5,356 nucleotides of DNA from Gammaproteobacteria bacterium UBA3532 (lineage in GTDB: Bacteria; Pseudomonadota; Gammaproteobacteria; Enterobacterales; UBA3532), in NCBI GenBank assembly GCA_002376965.1, contig DFOV01000399.1, forward strand, positions 1 to 5,356, written 5' to 3'. Each line of letters starts with the position of its first letter. The first letter of the stretch is position 1. Below, piece by piece: positions 1 through 5,356 of this stretch. Position numbers and translations under genes: made by a program. The notes beneath the pieces are model-generated. The model saw nothing but the letters and a program-made list of their open reading frames with translations, was not told where the DNA came from and searched no databases.

Positions 1-951
1 GTGGCAACTGGAGCAGGACTTGTTAACATAGTGCGTTCCGAGCTTTCCTGCCAATTCCTCGAAAACACCATTGTCAGGGCTTTCATCGTGTTGCCCGCTA
101 TCGAAGGCCGTATGATGAATGCGTCGGCCCAGGACAAAGGGTTGTCCATTGAGGCTGGACAGATTGGTGGCCATTTGCATAAAGTGGTTATCAGGTTCGC
201 CGGAATGCATATAGGGTAAGGTTGTGCGACCGCCTAGCCAGCCTTTTGGATCGATAGGGTGAGAGTTTTCACGTTCGCCGTCTGGATCGTCGGGTTTAAA
301 TTCGTACGGCGTCTCGAAATCAAACAAGCCGAAGTCTTTGGCATACCAAGGCACCAACCCTCCTTGACCGATGGCATACAAAAAGGTGGTAGCGTAGTAG
401 TTGTCACGGCCTATCGGTGCTTGGTCCAAAAACAGACTGCTCTCGAATTCCATAAACTGCCCAATTTCCAGCGGCATATCCTCGGGACGAGGGATGTCAG
501 AATCGCGGCGTAACGGATAGTATCGATCGATGGTTAAGCTGTACAGGCGTTGGTCGCCATGCTCATCAATGTAATTAAAATCGTCATCATAGCGACCTTT
601 GGGCCCCATTACGACGCCTGGCCCGGCGTTGTTGTGGTAGGAATTAGTGCCACCTTCACCCGAATAGAATGCTCTGAACTCCGTCGCGCTTAGTGTCCAT
701 TCAGTGACATATTTAATGTCGATGGTTGATCCACCTTTGGCGACATAATCAACAAACTCATAGCGAGCGGTACGATGCTCCCAGTAGTGAGTCAGGTAGT
801 GATCGTAGGCTTGAAAATTGTCTTCACGGGCATGCCTGTCTCGGGCGCGATCGGCAAAGCGAGTGACAATCGCATCACCGCGATCGAATACAGTGACGGG
901 TTCCTTGGGCGTATGCATGTCATACAATGGCATGATAGGTGCATTGTCTTG
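1..951 (-). other. Di-heme oxidoreductase-like module, first part, with c-type heme site at the edge
   Basis: Residues 995-1311. Features seen are RDRHARE at 1031, YDHYL, GRDNYYATTFLYAIGQGGLVPW near 1175-1196, FMQMATNL at 1251, GQPFVLGRRIHHT at 1263-1275 and SCSSCH at 1306-1311. CxxCH is the covalent c-type heme site. The stretch before it matches my memory of bacterial proteins annotated as di-heme (thiol) oxidoreductases, where a CxxCH in this setting is followed by an NNGR-like sequence and later by a second heme motif. The second heme and any peroxidase-type residues would lie outside the window, so the assignment is partial. Confidence 0.6.
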
Positions 952-3933
952 CGGGTGCTCTAAAGGTGGTAAATCACTGGATGGCGCGGCATTGCCATCG
1001 ACGATGGCTTCGCTAAAACCTGAGCGGTAGGTCAGTGGATTGCTCCAACCTTCATGAAGTGGGCCGGGAATAAAAACGCCCGCGCCGTTATCAACAATAT
1101 AGAAGCGGCTATCAATCTGATCGCCATCGTTAAATGCATGGCCGGAATGAATATACACATGGGTAAAACTGCCATCGGCATTGGCATAGACTTGTGGCTC
1201 GCCGCTGAATTGCTGGCCATTTATACGGAAAAAGATTTGCGATACGTCGGATTGAATATCAGTTTGGTGACAAAAAGCGATATCGCCATTGGGCAGCTGA
1301 CTAACAAAGCTGTTATCTACATAGGAAGCGTAATCCTGATTATTGGCAGGCCCTTCGTAAGTGAGAGGCGCTGTCCAAGGAACAATAAAAGGAACGCCTT
1401 CCTGTTTCGGGGGCAGTGGAGGAGTAAAGACGGATTCAGCGCCGAGTGCCACAAAGCGAACTTCGATGTGATCGCCGTGTTTGAAATGCTTGGCTGGGCG
1501 GACATAGCGATGGGTGTAGCTACCATCGTTATTAGCACTAACGGTTGCCAGATGTTGGCTAAGTACACCATTGGTTTTGATATAAACGGTTGATTGATGT
1601 GTCGGCTGCTGGATGCGCTGCTCGACAACAAGGTCACCATTGGCTTGCTGGGTAATGTGGCCATCGGATGAGCTGCGGATCTGGCCAAAATCGGTATTTT
1701 GTTGAGGGTAGAGCACACTGGTCTGGCAAGCGCCTTCCAGAGTAACAGGTGGTGGTTCAGGTTCAGAGCCTGATTTTTGGTAGACCCGCACATAATCCAC
1801 TTCCATACGCTGGGGGAAGGTGGTGTTGGCATCTGGGCTACCCGGCCAGTTGCCGCCAACAGCGACGTTGAGAATCATATGGAATTGCTGATTAAATGGC
1901 GCTGGATAGGGCGCTGCTTCACTGAACCAGTCGGTTTGGGTTTGGTAGTGAATGCCATCGACATACCAGCGAATCTCGCCTTCTTCCCACTCTATGGCGT
2001 AGGTGTGAAAGGTATCAACCACGCTGCTAGACGGCGTGAATGCTTGACCGCTATGGGTATTATTGGGCCAAGAGCCACCGTAGTGCAGGGTTCCATGTAC
2101 CGTATTGCCACCGCTGGCATTAAGGTTCACCCCTTCAAAAATATCGATCTCGCCGCTGGCAGCCCAGCCGCCATAGACCCAGTCTGTCGGTAGCATCCAG
2201 ATTGCAGGCCATAACCCTTGTCCCTCCGGCATACGAGCGCGCACTTCGAAACGGCCGTATTTCCAGTCGCCTTTATTCAAGGTGCGTAAGCGGGCCGATG
2301 TGTATTGACGCGTGCCATCTGGGCCCGTGTAGCTTTCTTCCAAGGCTTGAATCACCAGTTTGCCATCTTCGATAAAGGCATTGTCGGGGCGGTCGGTGTA
2401 GTATTGCAGCTCGTTATTACCACCGCCTTGGCCGTTGACTTCAAATGACCATTGGCTGCTATCAATGGTCGAGCCGTTGAATTCATCTTGCCAAACCAGC
2501 GTCCAATCGTTGGTTGTCGGTTGGTGGGGTTCAATGTTCAGGTAATTAAGGTTCAGCTCGATACTGTCAAACACAATATCGAGGCGATGCCTTCCGGCGG
2601 GGAGATCGATGGTTTGGGTTATATCGACCCACTGCTGCCAGCCGCCAGTGTCTGAAAAAACAAAAGGCTGGCCGATAGACTGGCCATTTAGTTGTAGATG
2701 GAACTGGCGTTGGCTCATAATGGTCGCAACCCGTGCTGTGATATCGAAGCTGCCAGCTTCGTCAACGCTTATTTCAAATCCCAGCTGCTCGCCGTTGTCG
2801 ACCCAGCCAACATTAAAGCCCCCGTTTGCATCGCTTGTTGGTTCAATATCGACGTCGTCGTTCCGATAGGCTCCGCCAATGTTACCTGGGGTGGTGTCTG
2901 TGAAATAGTGATAGTCTTCAGCCTGAAGCAAGCCAGGAATGTTAACTGGAGTATGAGCGGGTGGTTGCGAGACGGGGTTATTCGGTTGGTGGCTGACTAC
3001 TTGCCAATCGAGGCTAGGTGGGTTATTCAGCAGGGCTATCCGGGATATGGCCCCATCAGCCACAAGATAAGTGGCTAAGCGCCCATCTTGCTGATGTCGC
3101 CATAATACATCGGCGCTGCCATTACCATCGAAGTCGTCAGCACCTAGGATATGCCATTGGTTGTCGCCTACCGTGTTGAGTTGGTAGCTGTCACTGATAG
3201 CACCATCATTAATGAGATAGATCCAGTTAACACCACTGTCTGAGCGCCAAAGTAGGTCATCGCTTCCATCACCGTTCATATCGGCAATAGCGGCTATACG
3301 CCAGTTAAGCGGCACCCTGTTAAACGGCTGGCCATTTTGAACTTTTCCCTGTTCCATCAGATAGAAATAATTTTCGCCTGTTGTTACGTTGCGCCACACC
3401 AAGTCGTCGGTGCCATCGCCATTCATATCACCGCTGCCGATCAACTGCCAGTCTGTTGATGCTACCGTTGCAACTGCGTTGCTATGGGCTATTTGATGGC
3501 CGTTCATTCCATACCACCAAATTAATCCGGTGGTGTTGTGGCGCCACACGACATCGTCGCGGTTGTCACCGTTGAAGTCACCAATGGTAGCAATCTGCCA
3601 CTGCGTATCACTGATTTGATTGATTTTTCGGCTTTCGCTAATGTTAAGTCCGTCCATTAAGTAGGCCCAATTGGTGCCATTGGAACGGTTTCTCCACCAT
3701 AGATCAGCTATACCGTCACCATTAAAATCGCCACGATAGGCGTGCCACTTCTCAGGAATAGATTTAAACGGAACGGTTTGTTGGGTGTCGCCATGCATGA
3801 GCATGTAGTGGTAGTCATTGGTCGATGGATCATGCCACAGTAAATCAGCATGGTTGTCGCCGTTTTGATCGGTGGCCGCGAGTGCCAACATCGGCAGAGC
3901 AGCAGATAGTGTAAGCAAGGTCAGTGTTTTCAT
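1..3933 (-). CDS. Secreted multi-modular GH16 endo-beta-1,3-glucanase fused to a di-heme oxidoreductase-like module (partial, C-terminus outside window)
   Basis: An open frame of 1311 codons without a stop runs off the left edge. The start is the ATG before KTLTLLTLS, which opens a Sec signal peptide (about 1-19, cleavage near ALA/A). The ribosome binding site is weak (TGGA, 7 nt upstream). Modules in order: six FG-GAP/VCBS repeats (22-294); a Pro/Asn linker; a CBM6-like domain (331-468: IPGLLQAEDY, GGAYRNDDVDI, VGWVDNGE); GH16 (477-719) with E595-I-D597-I-F-E600 as nucleophile, helper Asp and acid/base; a PEPPP linker; two copies of an unrecognised module (751-860, 870-970); and a region (995-1311) ending in the heme motif C1307-S-S-C1310-H. 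The GH16 part resembles laminarinases (WPAIWMLP, HGTLHYGG, NVAVGGNWPG), so endo-hydrolysis of beta-1,3-glucan is likely; this is inferred from family. The redox assignment rests on resemblance of 1250-1311 (FMQMATNL, GQPFVLGRRIHHT) to di-heme oxidoreductases. The protein is much longer than usual GH16 enzymes. The upstream promoter and palindrome suggest regulated expression. Confidence 0.9.
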   Translation of the reverse strand, partial: MKTLTLLTLSAALPMLALAATDQNGDNHADLLWHDPSTNDYHYMLMHGDTQQTVPFKSIPEKWHAYRGDFNGDGIADLWWRNRSNGTNWAYLMDGLNISESRKINQISDTQWQIATIGDFNGDNRDDVVWRHNTTGLIWWYGMNGHQIAHSNAVATVASTDWQLIGSGDMNGDGTDDLVWRNVTTGENYFYLMEQGKVQNGQPFNRVPLNWRIAAIADMNGDGSDDLLWRSDSGVNWIYLINDGAISDSYQLNTVGDNQWHILGADDFDGNGSADVLWRHQQDGRLATYLVADGAISRIALLNNPPSLDWQVVSHQPNNPVSQPPAHTPVNIPGLLQAEDYHYFTDTTPGNIGGAYRNDDVDIEPTSDANGGFNVGWVDNGEQLGFEISVDEAGSFDITARVATIMSQRQFHLQLNGQSIGQPFVFSDTGGWQQWVDITQTIDLPAGRHRLDIVFDSIELNLNYLNIEPHQPTTNDWTLVWQDEFNGSTIDSSQWSFEVNGQGGGNNELQYYTDRPDNAFIEDGKLVIQALEESYTGPDGTRQYTSARLRTLNKGDWKYGRFEVRARMPEGQGLWPAIWMLPTDWVYGGWAASGEIDIFEGVNLNASGGNTVHGTLHYGGSWPNNTHSGQAFTPSSSVVDTFHTYAIEWEEGEIRWYVDGIHYQTQTDWFSEAAPYPAPFNQQFHMILNVAVGGNWPGSPDANTTFPQRMEVDYVRVYQKSGSEPEPPPVTLEGACQTSVLYPQQNTDFGQIRSSSDGHITQQANGDLVVEQRIQQPTHQSTVYIKTNGVLSQHLATVSANNDGSYTHRYVRPAKHFKHGDHIEVRFVALGAESVFTPPLPPKQEGVPFIVPWTAPLTYEGPANNQDYASYVDNSFVSQLPNGDIAFCHQTDIQSDVSQIFFRINGQQFSGEPQVYANADGSFTHVYIHSGHAFNDGDQIDSRFYIVDNGAGVFIPGPLHEGWSNPLTYRSGFSEAIVDGNAAPSSDLPPLEHPQDNAPIMPLYDMHTPKEPVTVFDRGDAIVTRFADRARDRHAREDNFQAYDHYLTHYWEHRTARYEFVDYVAKGGSTIDIKYVTEWTLSATEFRAFYSGEGGTNSYHNNAGPGVVMGPKGRYDDDFNYIDEHGDQRLYSLTIDRYYPLRRDSDIPRPEDMPLEIGQFMEFESSLFLDQAPIGRDNYYATTFLYAIGQGGLVPWYAKDFGLFDFETPYEFKPDDPDGERENSHPIDPKGWLGGRTTLPYMHSGEPDNHFMQMATNLSSLNGQPFVLGRRIHHTAFDSGQHDESPDNGVFEELAGKLGTHYVNKSCSSCH
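1024..1683 (-). repeat. Two tandem copies of an unrecognised ~100-residue module (protein-level)
   Basis: Residues 751-860 and 870-970 align with each other: NGDLVVEQ/NGDIAFCH, VYIKTNG/IFFRING, NNDGSYTHRY/NADGSFTHVY, HFKHGDHIEVRF/AFNDGDQIDSRF, and VFTPPL..PLTYE/VFIPGPL..PLTYR. The alternating hydrophobic pattern suggests beta-sandwich domains. I do not recognise the family. They connect the GH16 domain to the heme-containing region and could be spacers or extra binding modules. Confidence 0.7.
1777..2505 (-). other. GH16 laminarinase-type catalytic domain
   Basis: Residues 477-719. It opens with LVWQDEFNG, contains GRFEVRARMPEGQGLWPAIWMLP, the catalytic GEIDIFE (E595 nucleophile, D597, E600 acid/base), TVHGTLHYGG, FHTYAIEWEEGEIRWYVDG and QFHMILNVAVGG, and closes with MEVDYVRVYQ. 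All expected GH16 landmarks are present and in order. The pattern fits the bacterial laminarinase (endo-beta-1,3- or 1,3(4)-glucanase) subfamily better than agarases or carrageenases, but substrate specificity is inferred. Confidence 0.92.
2530..2943 (-). other. CBM6-like carbohydrate-binding domain
   Basis: Residues 331-468 of the fusion protein follow the CBM6 pattern: IPGLLQAEDY at the start, GGAYRNDDVDI, NVGWVDNGEQLGFEI, a beta-sandwich core, LPAGRHRLDI, and a final N-x-N-Y segment. CBM6 domains bind xylan, beta-1,3-glucan, agar or cellulose depending on subfamily; the ligand cannot be read from sequence alone. The usual GEWL is GEQL here and the usual final NxNW is NLNY, so the binding surface may differ from the common form. 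Confidence 0.8.
3052..3870 (-). repeat. Six tandem FG-GAP/VCBS-type repeats (protein-level), about 49 residues each
   Basis: Residues 22-294 hold six units, each built on D-x-N/D-G-D/N-x-x-x-D-[hydrophobic]2-W-[RH], then a strand containing W/Y and a turn such as LMDG, GMNG or LINDG. Units start near residues 22, 68, 118, 168, 217 and 266. The Asp-rich loop is the calcium-binding motif of integrin-like/FG-GAP repeats, which fold as beta-propeller blades. Here they may form a propeller or part of one, perhaps binding glycan or cell surface. The first unit starts right after the signal peptide. The copies have diverged at DNA level, so this is an old array and not a recent expansion. Confidence 0.85.
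3877..3933 (-). other. Sec signal peptide of the GH16 fusion protein
   Basis: Residues 1-19 have one Lys, then a run of Leu, Thr and Ala and an ALA/A cleavage context, with the mature chain starting near ATDQNGD. There is no Cys at the cleavage site, so it is not a lipoprotein. Sec export fits both functions: extracellular glycan hydrolysis, and periplasmic covalent heme attachment by the Ccm system. The cleavage site is estimated by eye. Confidence 0.8.
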
Positions 3934-3970
3934 TATTATGTCCAGAGCCAGATTTGCGATTGTAATTAAT

Positions 3971-3988
3971 TTGGCATTTATATGCCAA
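3971..3988. promoter_or_regulatory. Inverted repeat, candidate operator for the GH16 gene
   Basis: TTGGCAT-TTAT-ATGCCAA is a perfect 7-bp inverted repeat with a 4-base centre. It lies 37 bases before the GH16 ATG and begins a few bases downstream of the start point expected from the minus-strand promoter at 3997-4026. A repressor bound there would block transcription, a common arrangement for catabolic genes. The regulator is unknown. A small 5'-UTR hairpin is the alternative reading. Confidence 0.5.
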
Positions 3989-3996
3989 TTAAGTAG

Positions 3997-4026
3997 ATGA
4001 TAGTGGTGATAATGGTGAAGTGTCAA
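3997..4026 (-). promoter_or_regulatory. Sigma70-like promoter for the GH16 fusion gene
   Basis: On the minus strand, TTGACA (4026-4021, 6/6 to consensus) is separated by 18 bases from TATCAT (4002-3997, 5/6). The expected start point is near 3990, giving a leader of about 57 bases. It is by far the best hexamer pair in the divergent region and points at the glycanase. A second TATAAA (3982-3977) inside the palindrome lacks a convincing -35. Confidence 0.6.
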
Positions 4027-4070
4027 TAAATTGATTAAATTTCATCCGAATAGATGAGAGGCATAGGAAT

Positions 4071-4099
4071 TTGATTCCCGTTCCCGCCTGGGATAGTAT
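4071..4099 (+). promoter_or_regulatory. Possible sigma70-like promoter for the YceI-family gene
   Basis: TTGATT (4071-4076) and TAGTAT (4094-4099) are 17 bases apart, each matching 4 of 6 consensus bases. The implied start near 4106 would leave a leader of about 54 bases before the ATG. It is the best plus-strand pair I found, but such matches occur by chance. Confidence 0.3.
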
Positions 4100-4147
4100 C
4101 CAGCGCAGAGGCGTTGCGACGTCTAGGCTAAATAAGACATAAGGTTT

Positions 4148-4154
4148 GAGAGGG
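4148..4154 (+). promoter_or_regulatory. Ribosome binding site of the YceI-family gene
   Basis: GAGAGGG lies 5 bases before the ATG at 4160 and supports that start over later in-frame ATGs in the signal peptide. Confidence 0.65.
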
Positions 4155-4159
4155 CAAAA

Positions 4160-4927
4160 ATGAGCATAACATCCGCTTTTCGAGCAACAGTGATAGCAAT
4201 AACCATGGCTGGCATGACGTTTTCCGTTGGGGCCGCTCCCGGTGCAAGCGCCGTTCCTCAGGCAAAGGCTACCAAGCCATCTGCGGAGCAAAGCGCGCCA
4301 GATGCTCGCCACTGGATTTTGCATACCCATCGCTCGGCGTTGTCCTTTGTTATGACCAAGAACAGCAGTGTGGCTGAAATTGGATACTTTCGCGGGATCT
4401 ATGGTGAAATCACGCCAAGTGGTGATATGACCCTATATGTACCCCTGGATAAAACCAGTACCCAGGTTGAAATACGCGACCAGCGTATGGCGGAACATCT
4501 GTGGGAAACAGACAAGTTTAAGCTAGCTAAAATCACAGCCAAGGTGATGCCCTCCGAAATCGAAAAAGTTGAAATCGGTAAGCCGGTGAAGCTCGATCAT
4601 ATCAAGGTCACTATTGATTTGCATGGCCATCAAAAAGAGTACAAATCACGCTTTGTCTTTTTCCGAATCATAGAAGACCGCTTTATCATACAGGGCTTAG
4701 AGCCTATTATCGTCAATGCCGCAGACTTTGGATTGACTGACGGCATTAATAAATTGCGCGAGTTGGCAGGGCTCGAATCAATCAGTACCGCCGTTCCTGT
4801 TAGTTTCGATTTTACCTTTGAAAGCAAAGAGAAATATCAGCAGCGCATCGCTGAATGGAAGCGCCAAAAAGCCATCATGGATCAAAAGCGCAAAGAAGCC
4901 GAAGCCGCTAAGAAGTCCGCCAAATAA
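4160..4927 (+). CDS. Exported YceI-family protein
   Basis: A complete 255-residue protein. Residues 1-25 form a Sec signal peptide ([20 protein letters not shown]), followed by an Ala/Pro/Lys linker to about 48. The YceI domain (about 51-221) shows the family pattern: [49 protein letters not shown], the I-K-V-T-I-D-L-H-G strand, and a closing segment from [10 protein letters not shown] to [10 protein letters not shown]. YceI proteins are periplasmic lipocalin-like barrels; solved members bind isoprenoid or quinone-like lipids, and their physiological role is mostly unclear. A charged Lys/Glu/Ala tail (222-255), likely helical, is added after the domain; E. coli YceI (~191 residues) is shorter. 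The gene is divergent from the GH16-heme gene and ends 31 bases before trhO on the same strand with no visible terminator, so co-transcription with trhO is likely. The ligand is not deducible. Confidence 0.9.
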   Translation: MSITSAFRATVIAITMAGMTFSVGAAPGASAVPQAKATKPSAEQSAPDARHWILHTHRSALSFVMTKNSSVAEIGYFRGIYGEITPSGDMTLYVPLDKTSTQVEIRDQRMAEHLWETDKFKLAKITAKVMPSEIEKVEIGKPVKLDHIKVTIDLHGHQKEYKSRFVFFRIIEDRFIIQGLEPIIVNAADFGLTDGINKLRELAGLESISTAVPVSFDFTFESKEKYQQRIAEWKRQKAIMDQKRKEAEAAKKSAK

Positions 4928-4958
4928 TTTACCTCAGCAATCAGATACGAGAGCCCTT

Positions 4959-5356
4959 ATGAGCGTTGTTGTCGCCGCATTATACAAGTTTGTTGCCTGG
5001 CCAGATTATCAAGACTACCAGGAGCCTGTTCGACAGGCGTGTGAGAAATACGATATTCATGGCACCTTATTGCTGGCAGCCGAAGGCATCAACGGTACTA
5101 TTTGTGGCTCGCGTAGCGGGATTGATCAGATCCTCAGTTACCTTAAATCTCTGCCCGGACTGGCAGAACTGACTCACAAAGAGTCGTTCCATAAGGAAAA
5201 GCCGTTCTATCGTATGCGTGTGCGGTTAAAAAAAGAGATTGTGACACTGGGAGTGCCAGGTATTGATCCCAACAAAACGGTTGGCACCTATGTAAAACCC
5301 AAGGATTGGAATGCCATTATCTCTGATCCTGATGTGGTGTTGATCGATACGCGCAA
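4959..5356 (+). CDS. trhO: tRNA U34 hydroxylase TrhO (rhodanese-like), N-terminal part, cut by window edge
   Basis: 132 complete codons are visible, plus two bases. The family landmarks are clear: [13 protein letters not shown] at the start, [17 protein letters not shown] (35-51), [18 protein letters not shown] (81-98), [17 protein letters not shown] (109-125) and the rhodanese-domain opening VVLIDTR. E. coli TrhO (formerly YceA, ~350 residues) performs oxygen-dependent hydroxylation of uridine 34 in certain tRNAs, the first step towards cmo5U-type wobble modification. The catalytic rhodanese Cys lies beyond the window. The ATG at 4959 has a GAGAG ribosome binding site (4949-4953) 5 bases upstream and gives the normal family N-terminus. 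It is cytoplasmic and probably shares a transcript with the upstream YceI-family gene. Confidence 0.93.
   Translation, partial: MSVVVAALYKFVAWPDYQDYQEPVRQACEKYDIHGTLLLAAEGINGTICGSRSGIDQILSYLKSLPGLAELTHKESFHKEKPFYRMRVRLKKEIVTLGVPGIDPNKTVGTYVKPKDWNAIISDPDVVLIDTR

Noticed and set aside
1054..1593. 179-codon plus-strand open frame
   Set aside because: It lies wholly antisense to the tandem-module part of the GH16 fusion gene, has no ribosome binding site of note and resembles no protein family; it is a shadow of a long coding frame.
1317..1859. 180-codon minus-strand open frame in another phase
   Set aside because: It overlaps the fusion gene in a different frame; the main frame carries recognisable GH16 and repeat motifs through the same stretch, so no frameshift is needed.
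1777..2193. 138-codon plus-strand open frame
   Set aside because: It is antisense to the GH16 catalytic domain and its translation shows no family motifs.
2698..3078. 126-codon plus-strand open frame
   Set aside because: It is antisense to the CBM6 domain and linker, with no supporting signal.
3994..4057. Direct repeat TAGATGA (3994-4000 and 4051-4057)
   Set aside because: Seven bases repeated once in an AT-rich intergenic region is expected by chance; no further copies or symmetry.
3989..4330. 113-codon minus-strand open frame in the divergent region
   Set aside because: It overlaps the YceI signal peptide and the promoter region; its translation looks random and the YceI frame is clearly real.
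4928..4958. Possible terminator between the YceI gene and trhO
   Set aside because: No GC-rich hairpin or T-run is visible in these 31 bases.

Overview
The window looks like a polysaccharide-degrading marine or soil gammaproteobacterium, probably near Cellvibrio, Saccharophagus or Teredinibacter. This is inferred from the style of the genes: a very large secreted multi-domain glycanase with CBM6 and FG-GAP modules, next to gammaproteobacterial-type YceI and TrhO. GC content looks close to 50%. No mobile element, RNA gene or CRISPR array was seen. Coding density is high.

Layout. Positions 1-3933 (minus strand) are one uninterrupted reading frame of 1311 codons that runs off the left edge. Read from its start, it encodes a Sec signal peptide, six FG-GAP/VCBS-type calcium-binding repeats, a CBM6-like carbohydrate-binding module, a GH16 laminarinase-type catalytic domain with an intact ExDxxE motif, two tandem copies of an unrecognised ~100-residue module, and then a ~310-residue region ending in CSSCH, a c-type heme motif, exactly at the window edge. 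That last part resembles the front half of the di-heme (thiol) oxidoreductase family, so the protein appears to fuse a beta-1,3-glucanase to a redox enzyme.

Positions 3934-4159 are a divergent promoter region. On the minus strand there is a strong sigma70-like promoter (TTGACA-N18-TATCAT), with a perfect 7-bp inverted repeat just downstream of the expected transcription start. This suggests a repressed, substrate-induced glycanase gene. A weaker promoter candidate faces right.

Positions 4160-4927 (plus) encode a complete exported YceI-family protein. After 31 bases follows the start of trhO (tRNA U34 hydroxylase, formerly yceA), cut by the right edge. These two probably form an operon.

The main item of interest is the glycanase-heme fusion. 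It sits divergently beside a YceI protein, a family that binds isoprenoids or quinones. Heme and YceI domains are also combined in the Cbp2-type redox proteins of cellulolytic relatives. A functional link here is a hypothesis, because YceI may simply belong with trhO.
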